Assembly: GCA_027943335.1 (NCBI GenBank)
Contig: BSBK01009269.1
Coordinates: 744,001-808,000 of the forward strand
DNA from: Chamaecyparis obtusa
Taxonomy: Eukaryota; Streptophyta; Pinopsida; Cupressales; Cupressaceae
Length of the DNA: 64,000 nucleotides
Direction of reading: 5' to 3'
The position numbers were made by a program, and so were the translations under genes. Under the pieces are notes generated by a model. The model ran no database searches. It saw only the letters and a program-made list of their open reading frames with translations, and was not told the origin of the DNA. Numbering within the stretch: position 1 is the first letter of the stretch; each line of letters begins with the position of its first letter. Positions 12,456-25,879 of this stretch are shown in pieces.

Positions 12456-15400
12456 TATTTCCCTTTCAAGTATTCAATCAGTTGTAGTCTATCAGAAAGA
12501 ACCATAAGGAGAACTACAATAATTCAAAGGCTAATTTGTTGTTGAAATTAATATGAACAAACACATAGTTTTGAAATATATGCCTTCATCTCTTTTAAAT
12601 GCAAAACAAAATGGAACAATCCATAAATTTACCTGTACAAAAAGATTGCATCTAAAAATTGAAAAACAATTCTCATCTTTTATCCTTAGTACTAGCCAAA
12701 ATTAATTATCTCCCCCATCCTTTTCTCTATTCAAAAGAAGACTATGTTATAATACTGAAAACTTTTCTATTTATAAGTAAATCCACTACATTTATGCAAA
12801 AAAAATGAAAGGAGTCACTTTGCCATGTCCACAGGGTTCCTAGCTGCATTGCTTTCTAACTCCAAGAAAAGGTTGTGAATCTTAGCTCACCTTTCTTCTT
12901 CTTTCAGCACAAAGGTCACCCTTTGGTATTCAATGTAGCTAGTTTTCTCTTTTCATGCCATGAAGAGTAACTAGGAAAAAATATCTTGGTGTTCCCTCTA
13001 GATCTAATTCAAATAAGGTTGGACTACCGGTGTTGTCTCTTTGCATAGGATGTCGTCATTCACAGGGAGGACCATTTTGAGAATTTATTTTTTCCTATCG
13101 ATATGAAAAAGACAGTTTGGAAACATTACCACCTTTCCATTATAGTCAAATCCTTAAAGCTTATTTAATTTTGACAATGGAAAATAACACTTTGTCTCCT
13201 AAAATCATGTTTTTACCTCAGCATATTTACTTCATCATACTTGTCATTTAAAAATTATACTTTCCTAGGATTGAAAAGATTGATCTTTAAAAAAACGTGC
13301 AACTAAGTGTAGTCGGAGAGTTAGTGCATTTTTGTAATTTTGAACTATTGAAAAAGGTACAAAGTTAATGAATTTGCTCGACTTACCGACAATAAAGGAC
13401 TTGGAGGACTCAGTGAAGTCAAGAACCTCTCTACAACTTCAAACTATTGCAAAAGGTGCAAGAGTTCACAAATTCACTTAACTTACCAACTATAAAGGAC
13501 TTGGAGTAGTCAGGTAGGTCAACGATTATCTGAACTTGGCCAAGAGAGAAACAAGGTACAAACACTTGGAGATTTGACCAACTAGTACTCAAAAGGGTAG
13601 AAATGGCCGACTACATTAGATACTTAGCAAAATTAATTAGAATAATTTGAGCTAAGCCTTATATCATATCAGGGCTTTGAACATTCCAGATGAGACAAAG
13701 AATTTGAAAAATTTGTGGAAAATAATATACAACTATTACTACATGTCATATTATCTCTAAAGTAGATATGAAAATTTGATAAGCTACAAATCACACATCA
13801 ACACATGAGAACACCAAATAGACATTGATACTCCAAAAGGAAAAAAACATAGTGAGAATAGACGATTGGATCTATTGCACAAATCCAACCTCACAAAGAT
13901 AATAAAGAACTTATAATACTTTTTAGTCACCAACCCATAAGAGTTACAACCCAAGATGGAGACACCAATCCCCAATCAGATTTTCTAGTACCAACCTATA
14001 GGATGAACCAATCCCCTTGGTGGAGCTCATGGAATTTTTATCCCTAAAGATAGAATCATAGTATTTTTATGGTTTCAAGTATTTTGAGGTCAAGTTTCAA
14101 ATCTATTGACTGACGATTTAAAGTAAAAATTTAATATTTTATCATCAACATACTTAAATAATAATAATAATATTACTTGAGCAGCCCATTTTTTATAAAG
14201 GCATATTTTAAGAGTTTTGCATCCTTACAAATAAAATGTGGCGGGCCCATGGTTAATGGCCATATAGGGGAAAGTGATTAGTAGTGGCTCGAGGTCCAAT
14301 AACCGCTCACTTGTTTTCATAGTGACCCCCCAATAACCGTTCACTTAAATAATGTCACATATGCCAATAGTGGATCATTTATGTACTAGTAGTTGATCAT
14401 TTTTTTACTTTTTAAAGCTTGTTTTATTCGTGATTGGCCCATTCGTGCACCACTAATGGAGATTTGTGAACCAATAATAGGACATTTATGCACCACTACT
14501 GGGACATTTATCCAGAAGTACTAGTGATTTTGGGTAAACAATTATTGGCACAATGGGGGTCATGTATCGGTCAACACTTTGAAATGACCACTTTTTGACC
14601 CTTTCACACATAACAACTCCTACAATGTGCATCGTTAATACCCAAAAGCCGAAACCTTAGATTTAAGAAAGTAAGTCGCATACAAAGACATACAAATGAA
14701 AAATTCCTACATCTGATATACCATTTAAGAAATATAAGCACACAAAATTAGCTATAATCACTATTGATCCCTTTCAAGCAGCTCATATTAAAAGGGTTTG
14801 CATAGAATGCAAATAAATTATTGGTGGGCACACCTAGAGAAAATACGTATCATTGTTTATTAACGCCCCGGAAGAACACGAGAGTGACACATCTAAAGAA
14901 TTGGCGGAAGTAAAAAAGTATCGTTAAAATGTTTAAAGGTTGACGGGCTGCATTTTAATAGTTGTAGATTAAGGAGGTTTCAATTGTCAGTTGTGATGCA
15001 AATTTTAGATAAGATTATATATATTCGTATTTGATTGAACTGAAAAACATTTCTCAGGGTGATAGCTCGAATATATGGCTCCGATTTCAAACTGTTTCAC
15101 ATGTGGAAAGACCAGTATATTCAAAAAATATTGTACTAAATTTTGGGCTCGATTAGTGAGCGATCATAATGAAGGAAATAACAATGATTTTAAAGTCTAA
15201 AATAGACATTTGAAATTGATTCTCATCTCAAACAAGTTGTAGGGTTCCTCAAGTTAGTTGGTTTACAAATTTGTAGAATGTAATGAATTTATAGCTGGTA
15301 AGAATGTGTGGTGCAATGAAGAGTTAATGATAAAGATGTTTGCAAATTGTTTTAGCTCTACTAATGGAGAATGGTATGCTTGGCATTTTGGTTTCGTTCC

Positions 15401-17378
15401 TTCCCGCTCCACTGATAAACTTTCCACTTTGATTGGGGATTTGTGCCTTTGAAATTGGGATTCATTTTGAGAAGTAGTTTTCTGCAGGAGAGGAGTTTTC
15501 ATTTTGGATTTCAGTAAGAATATCACAGCGTTCTAATGGATTTATCAGTGACATTGTTCTTTTTAGGTTGAAATGAATGAAGTCATTTTTGTGCATGCTT
15601 TCAGTAATTGTCTCCATGATTGTATGTTCTTTCCTTTTAAGTAAAGGGATCAAGGATCTTGTTTGTTATTCTGAATTGGATGTTTTGTTTAGTACTTTCA
15701 TTTGAGGAGTGAAATAAAATGTTTTAAGGGTATTGTGGAGCACTATGTGCATTCAATCATGGCTCTAAAGGAGAATTGTAGGGAATATTTGTCATTGGGT
15801 GTGTCTTTGAAATGCATTCACACTAATACCCCTTACTATGAAATTGAAATGTTATGAGGAATACTTTGTAGTGTTAGATGTTTGACTCTGATACTTAGAA
15901 TGGGCACTTATCTAGAAACTATTTTCTCAAGAGTTCAGACAACCAAGGAATTTAAAGACAAGTTATTTGATCAAGTTTATTTCAGTTTTATTTTCTTTTA
16001 GTTATCTTAGAGCTTTTCATGTTCCTTAAACAAAAACTGAGATAAATCAAGAATGTTGCATGTTTGATATTATCTTGTACATGTCTTGGTTACATAAATA
16101 GGAACACATCTATCTAATTTGAATGGATTATATTTGGTAAAGATGTGAAAGGGAACACCCACCTAAGTATGGCAGAGCACGAAGCGCAAGGGAGATTGGT
16201 GCATGCACTCTCCCATTCATTGGCCAAACTAGGTCATTTAAAATTGAGTATAAGTAATGTCAAAGCTTTAGGTTTTAATGGGTGTAGATTTTAAAAACAC
16301 CAACACCCCTAATCTAAGAATTGAACACCAACTTAGATAGTGAGATAAAAATCTCAAATAGAAACATAATATACAAAGTACTATATTATGTGTACCTTTA
16401 GAACTCAACCTTCAACCTTAAACATATATCAAATTTGATCTAAAACAATGCACTCTCTCAATATGTATTGAATTTGCAACTTGATTCACACCACTTCAAT
16501 TCATCTTTGCTATTTATTGGCTATATAGCTTGTACATTTTTTTCCACTTCGAACAACCATACACATCAAAATGAATCTAATTAGAATTATATATACATTC
16601 TATTATTAATTACATCTTCAAGTTGACCTAGAACATATTTACAACATCCACAAGTAAGCCACAAGTACATTTTTTAAACCGACTGTGTAGTCGACTTGAT
16701 TCTAAAGCCAACAAGTTACATGAGAGTATGACCACTCTATGCATTACCCAACAAAAAATCAATTGATCCCAAATCACCTTCACACATTTCCTCCAACTGG
16801 CACACTTTACTAGTCTTCGATGCATCTAATAGGATTCACATCAACACAATAAGTGAACTAGCACTGCGAACATTTTGACATCTCTAATTTTTAGTCACTT
16901 GACTAAACCCTCTAAAACTTCAAAAGAAAAAAAATCATGTATCAATTTATTTTACTTCCAAATCATAAGCCAAAATACATCTTTGCAATAGAACAGTGTA
17001 CCAAATTTTTTGATAATGTAACTAGGTGTATATTATCTCTAAATATTAGACCTCAAAAACCTACTACAAACACTTCCAAGCAATAGAAAATATGGATACT
17101 AATATAACCAATAGTTGTCTCTATCCTTCATATGCTTTGGCATGTCATGATAGAAGTAATTAATCCTTCAACAAACTCTTAGATACCTTAACACCAATGA
17201 CAACTTTGATAACACCTTTGACATCAATGACAAAACTTTGTTCAACAAAATTTGCATAGCCATACAAAATCTTATATACTTTTGGGCCCATTACGATGTT
17301 ATGTCTTAATACAATTACAAAATGACAAGTGACACATTTGGGTACTAAATTGATTTATTTTTATCTTTGTCCATTACA
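12456..17378. other. Intergenic, no gene recognised
   Basis: AT-rich DNA. Short open frames (for example 15258-15452) show no recognisable motif or supporting neighbour. Holds the duplication at 13338-13525 and repetitive phrases around 14390-14520 (variants of gcaccactaatggg). Confidence 0.55.
13338..13525. repeat. Imperfect ~95-bp tandem duplication
   Basis: Two diverged copies, beginning near 13338 and 13437, share the core ataaaggacttggag and the preceding acttaccga/aact context. Function unknown. Confidence 0.6.

Positions 17379-17424
<46 letters not shown>
17379..17424. repeat. Compound (TC)n(AC)n microsatellite
   Basis: Twelve TC units followed directly by eleven AC units, a usual compound simple repeat. 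Confidence 0.9.
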
Positions 17425-18278
17425 TTATATGCATCTAACCTTCTTCTAGTCCTATTTACATATTATCCCACACATTTATAATCAACATTTCTCTCTTAGC
17501 CCTGTTTACAAACAAGGCTATTATTTTACATGGACCCTATATGCTTTTATGTTTGAATGCTTAATTTTTTTACACAATTGAGAATGCTAGTGTACTTTAA
17601 AATTAATGTTCATTTTGAGATTCACATGTACCTTGCGTTGAGGGCAAAATATAATGGGGAATTTGCATATCCCTACAAATTCCTATTTACTTTTAGGTCT
17701 ATTATGGTGGAATGTCTAAACTCGATTGCATAATGGCAATGTCATATTTTTTAGTTCAAATTGTCGAAATTTCTTTATCCCTATCAATCTTCCCACTCTC
17801 ATTTACACACATTCCCCCTTATTTTTATTTGTATTCGTTCTTGATTTCTAGATTTCACATTCCTTGCCCTAGGTTAGTACTATGGAGCTTGAGATTAATT
17901 CCAACAATTTTTTTTGAAGTTGTTAATTCCTATCCATTTTCCTAGTAGCCATTAGGAGTTTATTTGAGACACATTTGTATGGCTATTTGTTGTGTCTAGG
18001 TATTTAACATAACTCATTTATATTTGAAAATGATCAAGTAACAACAAGGGATGTCTACATTATAACAATTGCCCAATCTAGAAATTTTTAAATTTAAAGC
18101 ACTAAAAATAATTTATTAGGATTAGATATAAGAAATTACATACACAAGTTTCTTATCTTCAATTATTTTCTAAGGTTGTAAACTTGGTCTATCAAAAGAG
18201 TTGACTAAGGATACATTGACTCTCACAATTCATTTAAGTACGGCCAATCCTTATGCATCATTAGTTATTCAAGAAAAT

Positions 18279-18598
18279 GTGGTCATTGAAATCTACATAG
18301 TAATTGATCAAATTTATATGTTAGAAGTTAATTATATGTTACATGTGATCAACCTTCACTTCACTTGTATTGACCTATAATTTTTTTATATGTGGTCATT
18401 GAAATCTACATAGTAATTGATCAAATTTATATGTTAGAAGTTAATTATATGTTACATGTGATCAACCTTCACTTGTATTGACCTATAATTTTTATTTCAT
18501 GTGGTCATTGAAATCTACATAGTAATTGATCAAATTTATATGTTAGAAATTAATTATATGTTACATGTGATCAACCTTCACTTCACTTGTATTGACCA
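18279..18598. repeat. Three-copy tandem repeat, ~110 bp
   Basis: Copies begin at about 18280, 18392 and 18501 with gtggtcattgaaatctac and end with cacttgtattgacc. They are nearly identical, differing by a cttca indel and a few bases, so the array is recent. It lies about 0.7 kb upstream of the first chlorophyllase gene. Confidence 0.9.
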
Positions 18599-18904
18599 AT
18601 GCTTTTTTTTTATTTGTTACAATTTTGAAAAGAAAATGATGGATACTACAAATTAATTTTGTCTTGCAACAACATTATTCCTTATAATTATTCCAAGAGC
18701 CAAGTACAACTATTTGCTGCATTTAGTTTTTAAAAGTAGTAATTTCAAATACCAATTATCATATACCCATTTAATTTTAAAATATTTGCATACCGATGTG
18801 AATTGTAATTTATTTTTTTAGCTTAGTTTGGTGGAATGACAATATAACCTTACTAATAATAAATAAAACATTCTTGTACAAATTATGATGGATTCAATGG
18901 TGTA

Positions 18905-19000
18905 GCTTTCAAGTCTAAGTTATTCACCCATGTTTCATGAGTAGAAGTTCACAAGAACTCATTTTTATAGAATGTATAGAACACTTAGCACTCGATGCAT
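18905..19000. repeat. Block shared with the foldback element at 47.3 kb
   Basis: The order ttcacccatgtttcatgag, gttcacaagaactca, gaatgtatagaacac, ttagcactcgatg parallels 47320-47400 (gacccataattcatgag, gttcacacaaacccat, gaatgaatggaacac, tcagcactcatta). It ends about 320 bp before the first chlorophyllase start codon, so it is probably a diverged copy of the same element in that promoter region. Confidence 0.6.
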
Positions 19001-19321
19001 CCCAATACTACTCTAACTCAAACGTACTTAAATTAAACATACTTATCACTCCTCGTTCATTCCCAATCCCATGTACACATACTTGCAACACATAACCTCA
19101 TCTCTTCTCTAATTCAACATACTCCAATAAAAAGAGAACACATACTAAAACCATTTCCCCCTCCTAGGTAGGAGTAGTATGAACAAAAGAAAAAAGCAAC
19201 TAGACAACCTATGGTACACAAAGTCCCACGTTACACAGCTTCCCGATTTTTTTGATGATAAGTAGAGAACTTTTGAGCCTGTACAACTACCCCGCTCACA
19301 TTTACCTTCGAGTACACAGAA

Positions 19322-22165
19322 ATGCAGGTGGAAGATGTCTTCAAGCTCGGCCCTTTGCCCACTCAAACCCTAACAATATCTCAAGCAAGAGGACGAAGCT
19401 CAGGCAATGCCATTCCTTCACCTCCCAAGCCTCTCATGCTGATATTCCCTTCTGTACAAGGAGACTACCCCATCCTCCTCTTCCTCCACGGCTATCTCCT
19501 TGTCAATTACTTCTACAGTCAACTTCTCCAACATATTGCTTCCCATGGATACATCACAATTGCTCCTCAGGTAATATAATACTGTGAATTCACATCTTTT
19601 AAACCACTTGAATATGTACAATTTTGAATGGAAAATGGTCAGGGATGTCTGAAGCTGTGAAATTTAGAGTGTAATGTTTATAAACATGATAGATTAGAAG
19701 GTTTTTAATGTTTACCAGGGTTAAACATACACACAATTGCTCCTCAGGTTATATAGTACTGTGACTCTGCATCTTTAAAATCAGTGAAATTTGTATAGTA
19801 ATACTGTGAATCTGGACCTTTAAAATGAGTTAAATTTGTACTGTTTCGAATGAAAAGTGTTCAGGGATTTCTGAAGCTGTGGAATTTAAAGTATAATGTT
19901 CAGAATCATGATAGACTAGAAGGTTTTTAATGTCCAGCAGGGTTAAACATACATCACAATTGCTCCTCAGGTTAAGTAATACTGTAAATTAGTATCTTTA
20001 AAACCAGTGAAATCTATACAGTTTTGAATGGAATTTCTGAATCTGTGGAATTCAAGGGGTAATTTTCGTAAACGTGATAGATTAGAATGTTTTTAATATT
20101 TACCTGGGCTAACATACATCACAATGTGCTCATCGGGTTACTTAATACTGTGAAATCCGCATCTTTATTATCAGTGAAATTTGTACAGTTTTGAATGGAA
20201 AGTGTTCAGGGATTTGTGAAGCTGTGTAATTTGAGGCATAATGTCATAAACATGATAGATTAGAAAGTTCTTAATGTTTACTGGGATTTAATATGCATCA
20301 CAAATGCTCCTCAGGATATATAACACTGTGAATTTGTATCTATTAAACCACTGAAATTTGTACTGTTTTGAATGGAAAGTGTGCCCAGCTCTGAAGCTGC
20401 GGAATTTAGAGCTTAATGTTCATGATCATGATAGATTAGAATGTTTTTAATGTTTACCAGGGTTAGACATACCTCACAATTTTCTCCTCGGGTTACATAA
20501 TACTGTCAAACTGCATCTTTAAAATCAGTGAAATTTGTACAGTTTTTCGAATGAAAAGTGTTTAGGGATTTCTGAACCTGTGGAATTAAAGCATAATGTT
20601 CATAAACTTGAGAGATTAGAAGGTTTGAAATGTTTATTGGTGTTAAGCATACATCAGAATTGCTCCTCAGGGTTATACAGTACTGTGAGTCTGCATCTTT
20701 ATCAGTTTTGAATAGAAAATGTTCAGGGGTTTCTGAAGCTGTAGAATTTGAGTAATGTTCATAATTGTGATAGATTAGAAAGTTTTTAATGTTTACCAGG
20801 GTTAAACATACATAACAATTGCTAGAAGAGGTTATATGATATTGTGAATCTGCATCTTTAAAATCAATAAAATTTGTACAATGTTTACATCTAATTTGAA
20901 TCTTTAGATTAGAAGGTTTTTAATGTTTACCGGGGTTAAACATACACAACAATTGCTAGAAGAGTTATATGATACTGTGACTCTGCATCTTTAAAATCAA
21001 TGAAATTTGTTTAGTTTTGAATGAAAAGTGTTTAAGGATTTCTGAAGCTGTCGAATTTGAAGCGTAATGTTCATAAACTTGATAGGTGAGAAGGTTTTCA
21101 ATGTATACCAGGGTTAATCATGCATTACTGTTTCTCCTGAGTCTATATAATACTGTGAATCTGCATCTTTAGAATCAGTGAAACTTGTACAGTAATTCTG
21201 TGAATCTGCAGTGAAGTTTGTACAGTTTTGAATGAAAAGTGTTCAGGGATTTCTGAAGCTGTGGATGTGAATCCGCATCTTTAAATTCAGCATAATTTTT
21301 ACAGTTTTGAATGGGAAGTGTTAAGAGATTTTTGAATCTGTGGAACCTAAAGAATAATGTTCATAGTCATGATAGCTTAGTAGGTTATTATTGTCGACAA
21401 AGACTTAAATTCGATTTGAAGAGCAGAATTTTTTGCTCCAAACTAAAATATTTTTTCTTTATTTGTATGCAGATGTACACGACAGCCGGAGCGGACACCA
21501 GGGGAGAGATAGCAGACGCAGTGGCCATCACAGAGTGGCTGCGCACAGAACTTTCCCAACATCTGCCGGAAAAAGTGCAGCCGGATTTCGAAAAAGTGGC
21601 GATCGCCGGTCACAGCCGGGGCGGCAAAGTGGCCTTTGGAGCGGCCCTGGGTCGAACCCCGGTGCCTCCATCTTTGCCCTACGCGGCGCTCCTGGGAGTC
21701 GATCCCGTGGACGGAACGGGCGCCGGAAAACAGACTCCGCCGCCGATTTTAACCTACAAAGACAATTCCTTTGCAGGGAATATTCCGACGTTGGTTATAG
21801 GATCGGGTTTGGGGCCCGTGAAAAGAAACCCTTTGTTTCCCCCCTGCGCTCCGGCTGGCGTGAACCACGTGGATTTTTTCAGGGAGTGCTGCGCTCCGGC
21901 TTATCATTTCGTGGCGGTGGAGTATGGCCACGTGGATTTTTTGGATGATGGGACGAGTGGAGTAAAGGGCAGGTCATCGTATTGCGTGTGTAAGAACGGG
22001 GTGGCCAGGGAGCCTATGCGAAGGTTCAGCGGAGGAGTCATGGTGGCTTTTCTCAATGCGTGGCTGAGGAAGAAGGCTGAGGTTTTGGATGAACTGGTGG
22101 CCAATCCCTCGCTTATTCCTGTCAAAGTGGAAGCTCCTGAGTGTTATGTTCTGCAAAATGTATAA
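19322..22165 (+). CDS. CLH: Chlorophyllase 1 (two exons: 19322-19570, 21473-22165)
   Basis: Chlorophyll chlorophyllidohydrolase: an alpha/beta hydrolase that removes phytol from chlorophyll. The exons join in phase 0 (CTCCTCAG|GTAATA ... TATGCAG|ATGTAC), giving 313 residues against roughly 310-330 for plant CLH. Visible motifs: HG of the oxyanion strand (FLHGYLL, 55-61), nucleophile elbow GHSRGG with Ser131, DPVDG with Asp160, and EYGHVDFLDD with His236. The Ser-Asp spacing of 29 matches known chlorophyllases. ATG 19322 is supported by alignment with the second gene (MQVEDVFKLG against MGVEDVFKLG). No obvious transit peptide is seen. Exon 2 is GC- and CpG-rich against AT-rich surroundings, with no stops. 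The 1.9-kb intron is a tandem array. Very likely functional; in vivo role (defence or turnover rather than senescence) is inference from the family. Confidence 0.95.
19549..21390 (+). repeat. Intronic tandem array copying the exon-1 end and splice donor
   Basis: About ten diverged units, mostly 130-220 bp and often near 178 bp, begin at about 19550, 19728, 19947, 20112, 20290, 20467, 20648, 20807, 20941 and 21121, with a partial unit from 21265. Each carries in order: catacatcacaattgctcc, an actgtgaatctgcatc box, cagttttgaatg, gggatttctgaagctgtgg, catgatagattagaagg and tgtttaccagggttaaac. The first unit begins in exon 1 itself, so exon-end sequence and donor-like CTCCTCAGGT recur inside the intron (intact at about 19741-19749 and 19963-19972, decayed later). 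Confidence 0.92.
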
Positions 22166-25100
22166 TTTAAATGATGTGGGTAGTTCGAGTGGAAAGGATG
22201 ATAATATGTTTTCTTATGTTATCAGTTATAAGAGTTTTAATCTTTGGAAGTTCGATTGAGGGAGGTTCGATTTTTGAGTCGCTAGATCCTATAGTGGTGG
22301 CCACTTAATCAAAGAAAAACGTCCAATCTAATGTTGTAATCTAAACAAAAGTAGAAACGCTATGTTTATGTAAATATACATGACTCTTAATTAAGTTGCT
22401 TAGAAGAGAAAAGTGTTTGTCCTTCTGTATTAATGTGGATATGTTGTTTCATTTCTGCTAACTAAGTCTAATCGTAGGACGGATGAGGTGTTGTATCATT
22501 GATTAGTAAAGACGTGCAAAAATCAACAATGTAGCATGTACCTAAAGAATTTTTTGTACCCATTTTTTTTCTTTTTAAGCGTAGCTGTTAACATTTATTG
22601 TTAGATTATTATTGATAACCAGTATTTTGGCTAGGTATTCTAGTTGTCTTGATTCACAAGGCTACATGACACTTAACTTGGGAAATATTAATAATGGTGT
22701 TAGTCTCTAATAATAGATGCATCATTGAAATGATGATGTGTTATAAAGTCATGCAATTTTGTTATTTGCAGATATGAAAACTATTTATTTAGTATATTTT
22801 GGTATTTTTTTATTTTTAATTTTGATAAAGATGTTATTCTTATGATCTAATTAAGAGTTTAGAAGACAAGTTGAGAGAACTTAATGTTGACCTTATTTTG
22901 CAGCCAATCCATCATTTGTGGACTTGACCTATCATTTTTCCTATCCTATATTTAATTGCTAAAGTATTCTTTTCTTGTGAAGAAGAATGTCGGTGTTATT
23001 TTATTATCCTTAAATTACTACTCAATCTGTTTCTCCTCTAAACAACCACATCTCAAAAAGAACTGTTAGCAATTAACTCGAGCACAAAATTTTGAAATTT
23101 ACACCCAGGATTGCCTATTTAAAGAAAAATACTAAGACATTACTTAAATATCTAACAATATCAAAGAGAACATTTGAAGAAGTATCACATATTGTATCGT
23201 CCTAAAAAGTAAGCACCCTTATTAGGTGCTCATTTTTAGCCCCATTTTAGCATCTATGGGTTCTTGCATTGATTTCACATCTTTTTAGCCCTTTTACATC
23301 TTTCAAATCAACATTATTTGTTCAAACCTCAAGAATGACTCTAACTTGTATGCATGGTTTCCCATTTTTCATCCAATCACATAATTCATCTCTCATCTTG
23401 GACCTATTAGACCCCATTTTAATGGTTCCTAGATTCGAAGGTATTCACGTTTTATTTTCAACACCTTTCATGCTCTTTCCCCAAAACTTATCACACTTTC
23501 CTAGACCTCAAGAACATTTTTGAAAATTAACATCTCTAGGACTAGGCTGAAGTCGACCTTGCCCTAGGGACTAGGGTGAAGTCGACCTTGTCCTCAAGAG
23601 GTTATTTTTTAAGTGAGCTTTGGGCCCGCTGCGAAGGTATCTTCTCCTAATTTTCTTTTCCCAGGTCAGCCCCACAAAACTAAGCCCTGAAATGTGTATA
23701 AAAGGAGGCCTCTTCCTCTCATTTTCACACCTACAATTCATGATCAAGAGACATCGTCATGCAAGCATTTAAGTCCATCAAGCATTCAAGTGCAAGGAAG
23801 CCATCAAACATTTCAAGTCCTCTTCTCCTCTTTCTTCCTCCATCCAACATTGTGGCAAACTACAAACATTCATCATTCAAGGGCTTGGTTTCATGACTTT
23901 CTATTAGGTTTTTGTGGAGTCCAAGCTATTGCATCAACACTTGTGATCATCTCCAAAGAAGCATTGCATCATTGAGGTATATGATAATTTATGTTTCAGA
24001 TCTAAATTACATTTCCTCATGCAATTTCAATTACATTCTAAAGTTAATTCCTATATAGGGGCTTGCCTTGGGCAAACCCTTTCCCACAACAATTTATCCT
24101 TCTTTATCATGTGCAAGAATAGGTGGCGCAGTTGCCGATTTAAGATTTTAGGGTTTCATAACCAAGGATTGATCCTTCACAAAATTTAGCAACTTTCATC
24201 CTTCCAAGACTAGGCCAAATTTCTGAGACTAGGCCGGATTCAACCTATTCCTCCTGGACTAGGTCAAATTGGGTCTCGAGTCGGCATCGTCCTGAGACTC
24301 TACAAATTTCACAGTCGGGAGTTGCAGGCCTCAGGTTTCTAGATCCATAGCTGTTCTCGATTATTATAGGTTTTTGACAGTTAAATCCAGATTTGAAGTT
24401 TGTCTTGTTCTCTTCTAGCCCTCAAGGTGAGTACATCATTCTTATTTTCCTTTAACACATACTTTTATGTATCAAATTTGATATTACACCTCATTAGTTA
24501 TTGTAATGCCCCACTAGGGAACCCATGAGAAATTAACCTAAAACATGTTACTAAGTTTACCAAATATTTTTTTAAAGAGTTTACAATCAATAATAAATAA
24601 CAACATGGAAGCAATATAATAGAGACAATACATATTTATAAATGTGACTCATTTATAGATTACAAATCACAAGGGTTCCATGATGTAGAACTACGTAAAC
24701 ATAAATTAATCTATTAAGAACAATTCATAACGTAATCACATGATATATCTTAGGTTCATTTTAAAACCCAAATGAAAGTATTCCTAATCCTTTACTTAAT
24801 CATAATGAAAAGAACACAAATCATAAAGTACACTAACATATTCATTTATCTAAATGATAATATACATCTATTACATCAATGTAACCAAGGCACGTACAAT
24901 AAGATACAAATTGATACATCATAGTCCTCAAGATAATACAACTTCCACTACACATGTTGTAGGAATAACAATAATAAAATATAAGTATATTTCCTAAAAT
25001 CAATGTCACTAATCATACATAAAATGGAATGCAAGATATACATCTCATGAGAAAGTCTCCAAGCAAAGATCAAGAAGATAGAGGCAACATGAAGAATCAT

Positions 25101-25879
25101 CTAAGCACTAAATCACGAATGTTGGATCTCAATGGTAATAGAATCACTACCACCCAACACCATGGAACCAAGAAGTCCACTCCCACTGTGATGAGGAGAT
25201 AGCACCATACCTCACTCAAGGAAACAACCAAACAAGAAAGACTAATGAAATGGTACACAGGGTAAAATGGTAATAAGTGGTTACAAGGTTATCAAGTATA
25301 AATGATAATGACACAAAATAAGTGTACCAAATGCAATGTAGGAACCTAGAACACATATAGGGAAGTGTCATCACATAAGTCAACTCTAAGGTCACATGGT
25401 AGCCTCTATGGACCCATACCCCCTAGTGACTCTATGTAGTATCAGTAGTTCATTCATAAAGACAAGGAAATACTAACTATGTTAGACCTCAACGTCTCTC
25501 TAGATGGGCAAGCATCTTCTCCCACTCCCATCCTAGCCTATACTAGTACTCAAGACATGAGTGAGGCACAATTATCTTTTTAATGTTTCTATCATAATAA
25601 ATTTATTAAATTATCACTTATTAAGTCAACTTACAAAGGATATCTAGGCAACAATTTTAGGGCTATGTAACCTCCTAAGTAAGCCACTTCTCATCTACGT
25701 TCCTAGATAACCTACCCTAATGCTCCTAGCAAAAAGAACCAAAGAAGAAGCAAAACCAAAATCATAAAATATTTTCATAAATCAATTAACCATAAATGTC
25801 ATCAAAGACAAGTTTTGAAGCATAACAAATATCTCATCTTATACAAGGATCTAAATTGTTCATCTCATTCTATATATAA
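22166..25879. other. Intergenic with possible retrotransposon LTR remnants
   Basis: No gene recognised. 23540-23600 has a tandem pair of gactagg(c/g)tgaagtcgacc phrases. A TATAAAAGG box at 23697 followed by a pyrimidine-rich stretch, and related cctagac/gagtcg phrases to 24310, look like an LTR promoter region, but no matching second LTR, primer site or coding part is present. The 3' end of the chlorophyllase transcript should lie within the first few hundred bases. Confidence 0.5.
23697..23705 (+). promoter_or_regulatory. Candidate TATA box (TATAAAAGG)
   Basis: A canonical TATA sequence in an otherwise gene-free stretch, possibly from an LTR remnant. No downstream coding sequence of length is seen. 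Confidence 0.3.

Noticed and set aside
15258..15653. Overlapping short frames on both strands
   Set aside because: No recognisable domain, splice context or codon signal; likely chance.
21311..21472. Extending the chlorophyllase exon 2 frame upstream to 21311
   Set aside because: That part is intronic repeat sequence; the tatgcag acceptor and the paralogue support 21473 as the exon start.
21433..21948. 171-codon open frame inside chlorophyllase exon 2
   Set aside because: Out-of-frame shadow of GC-rich coding sequence; no independent motif.
24500..24530. Possible LTR start (TGTAATGCCCCACTAGGG)
   Set aside because: It resembles LTR termini, but no second LTR, primer site or coding region was found.
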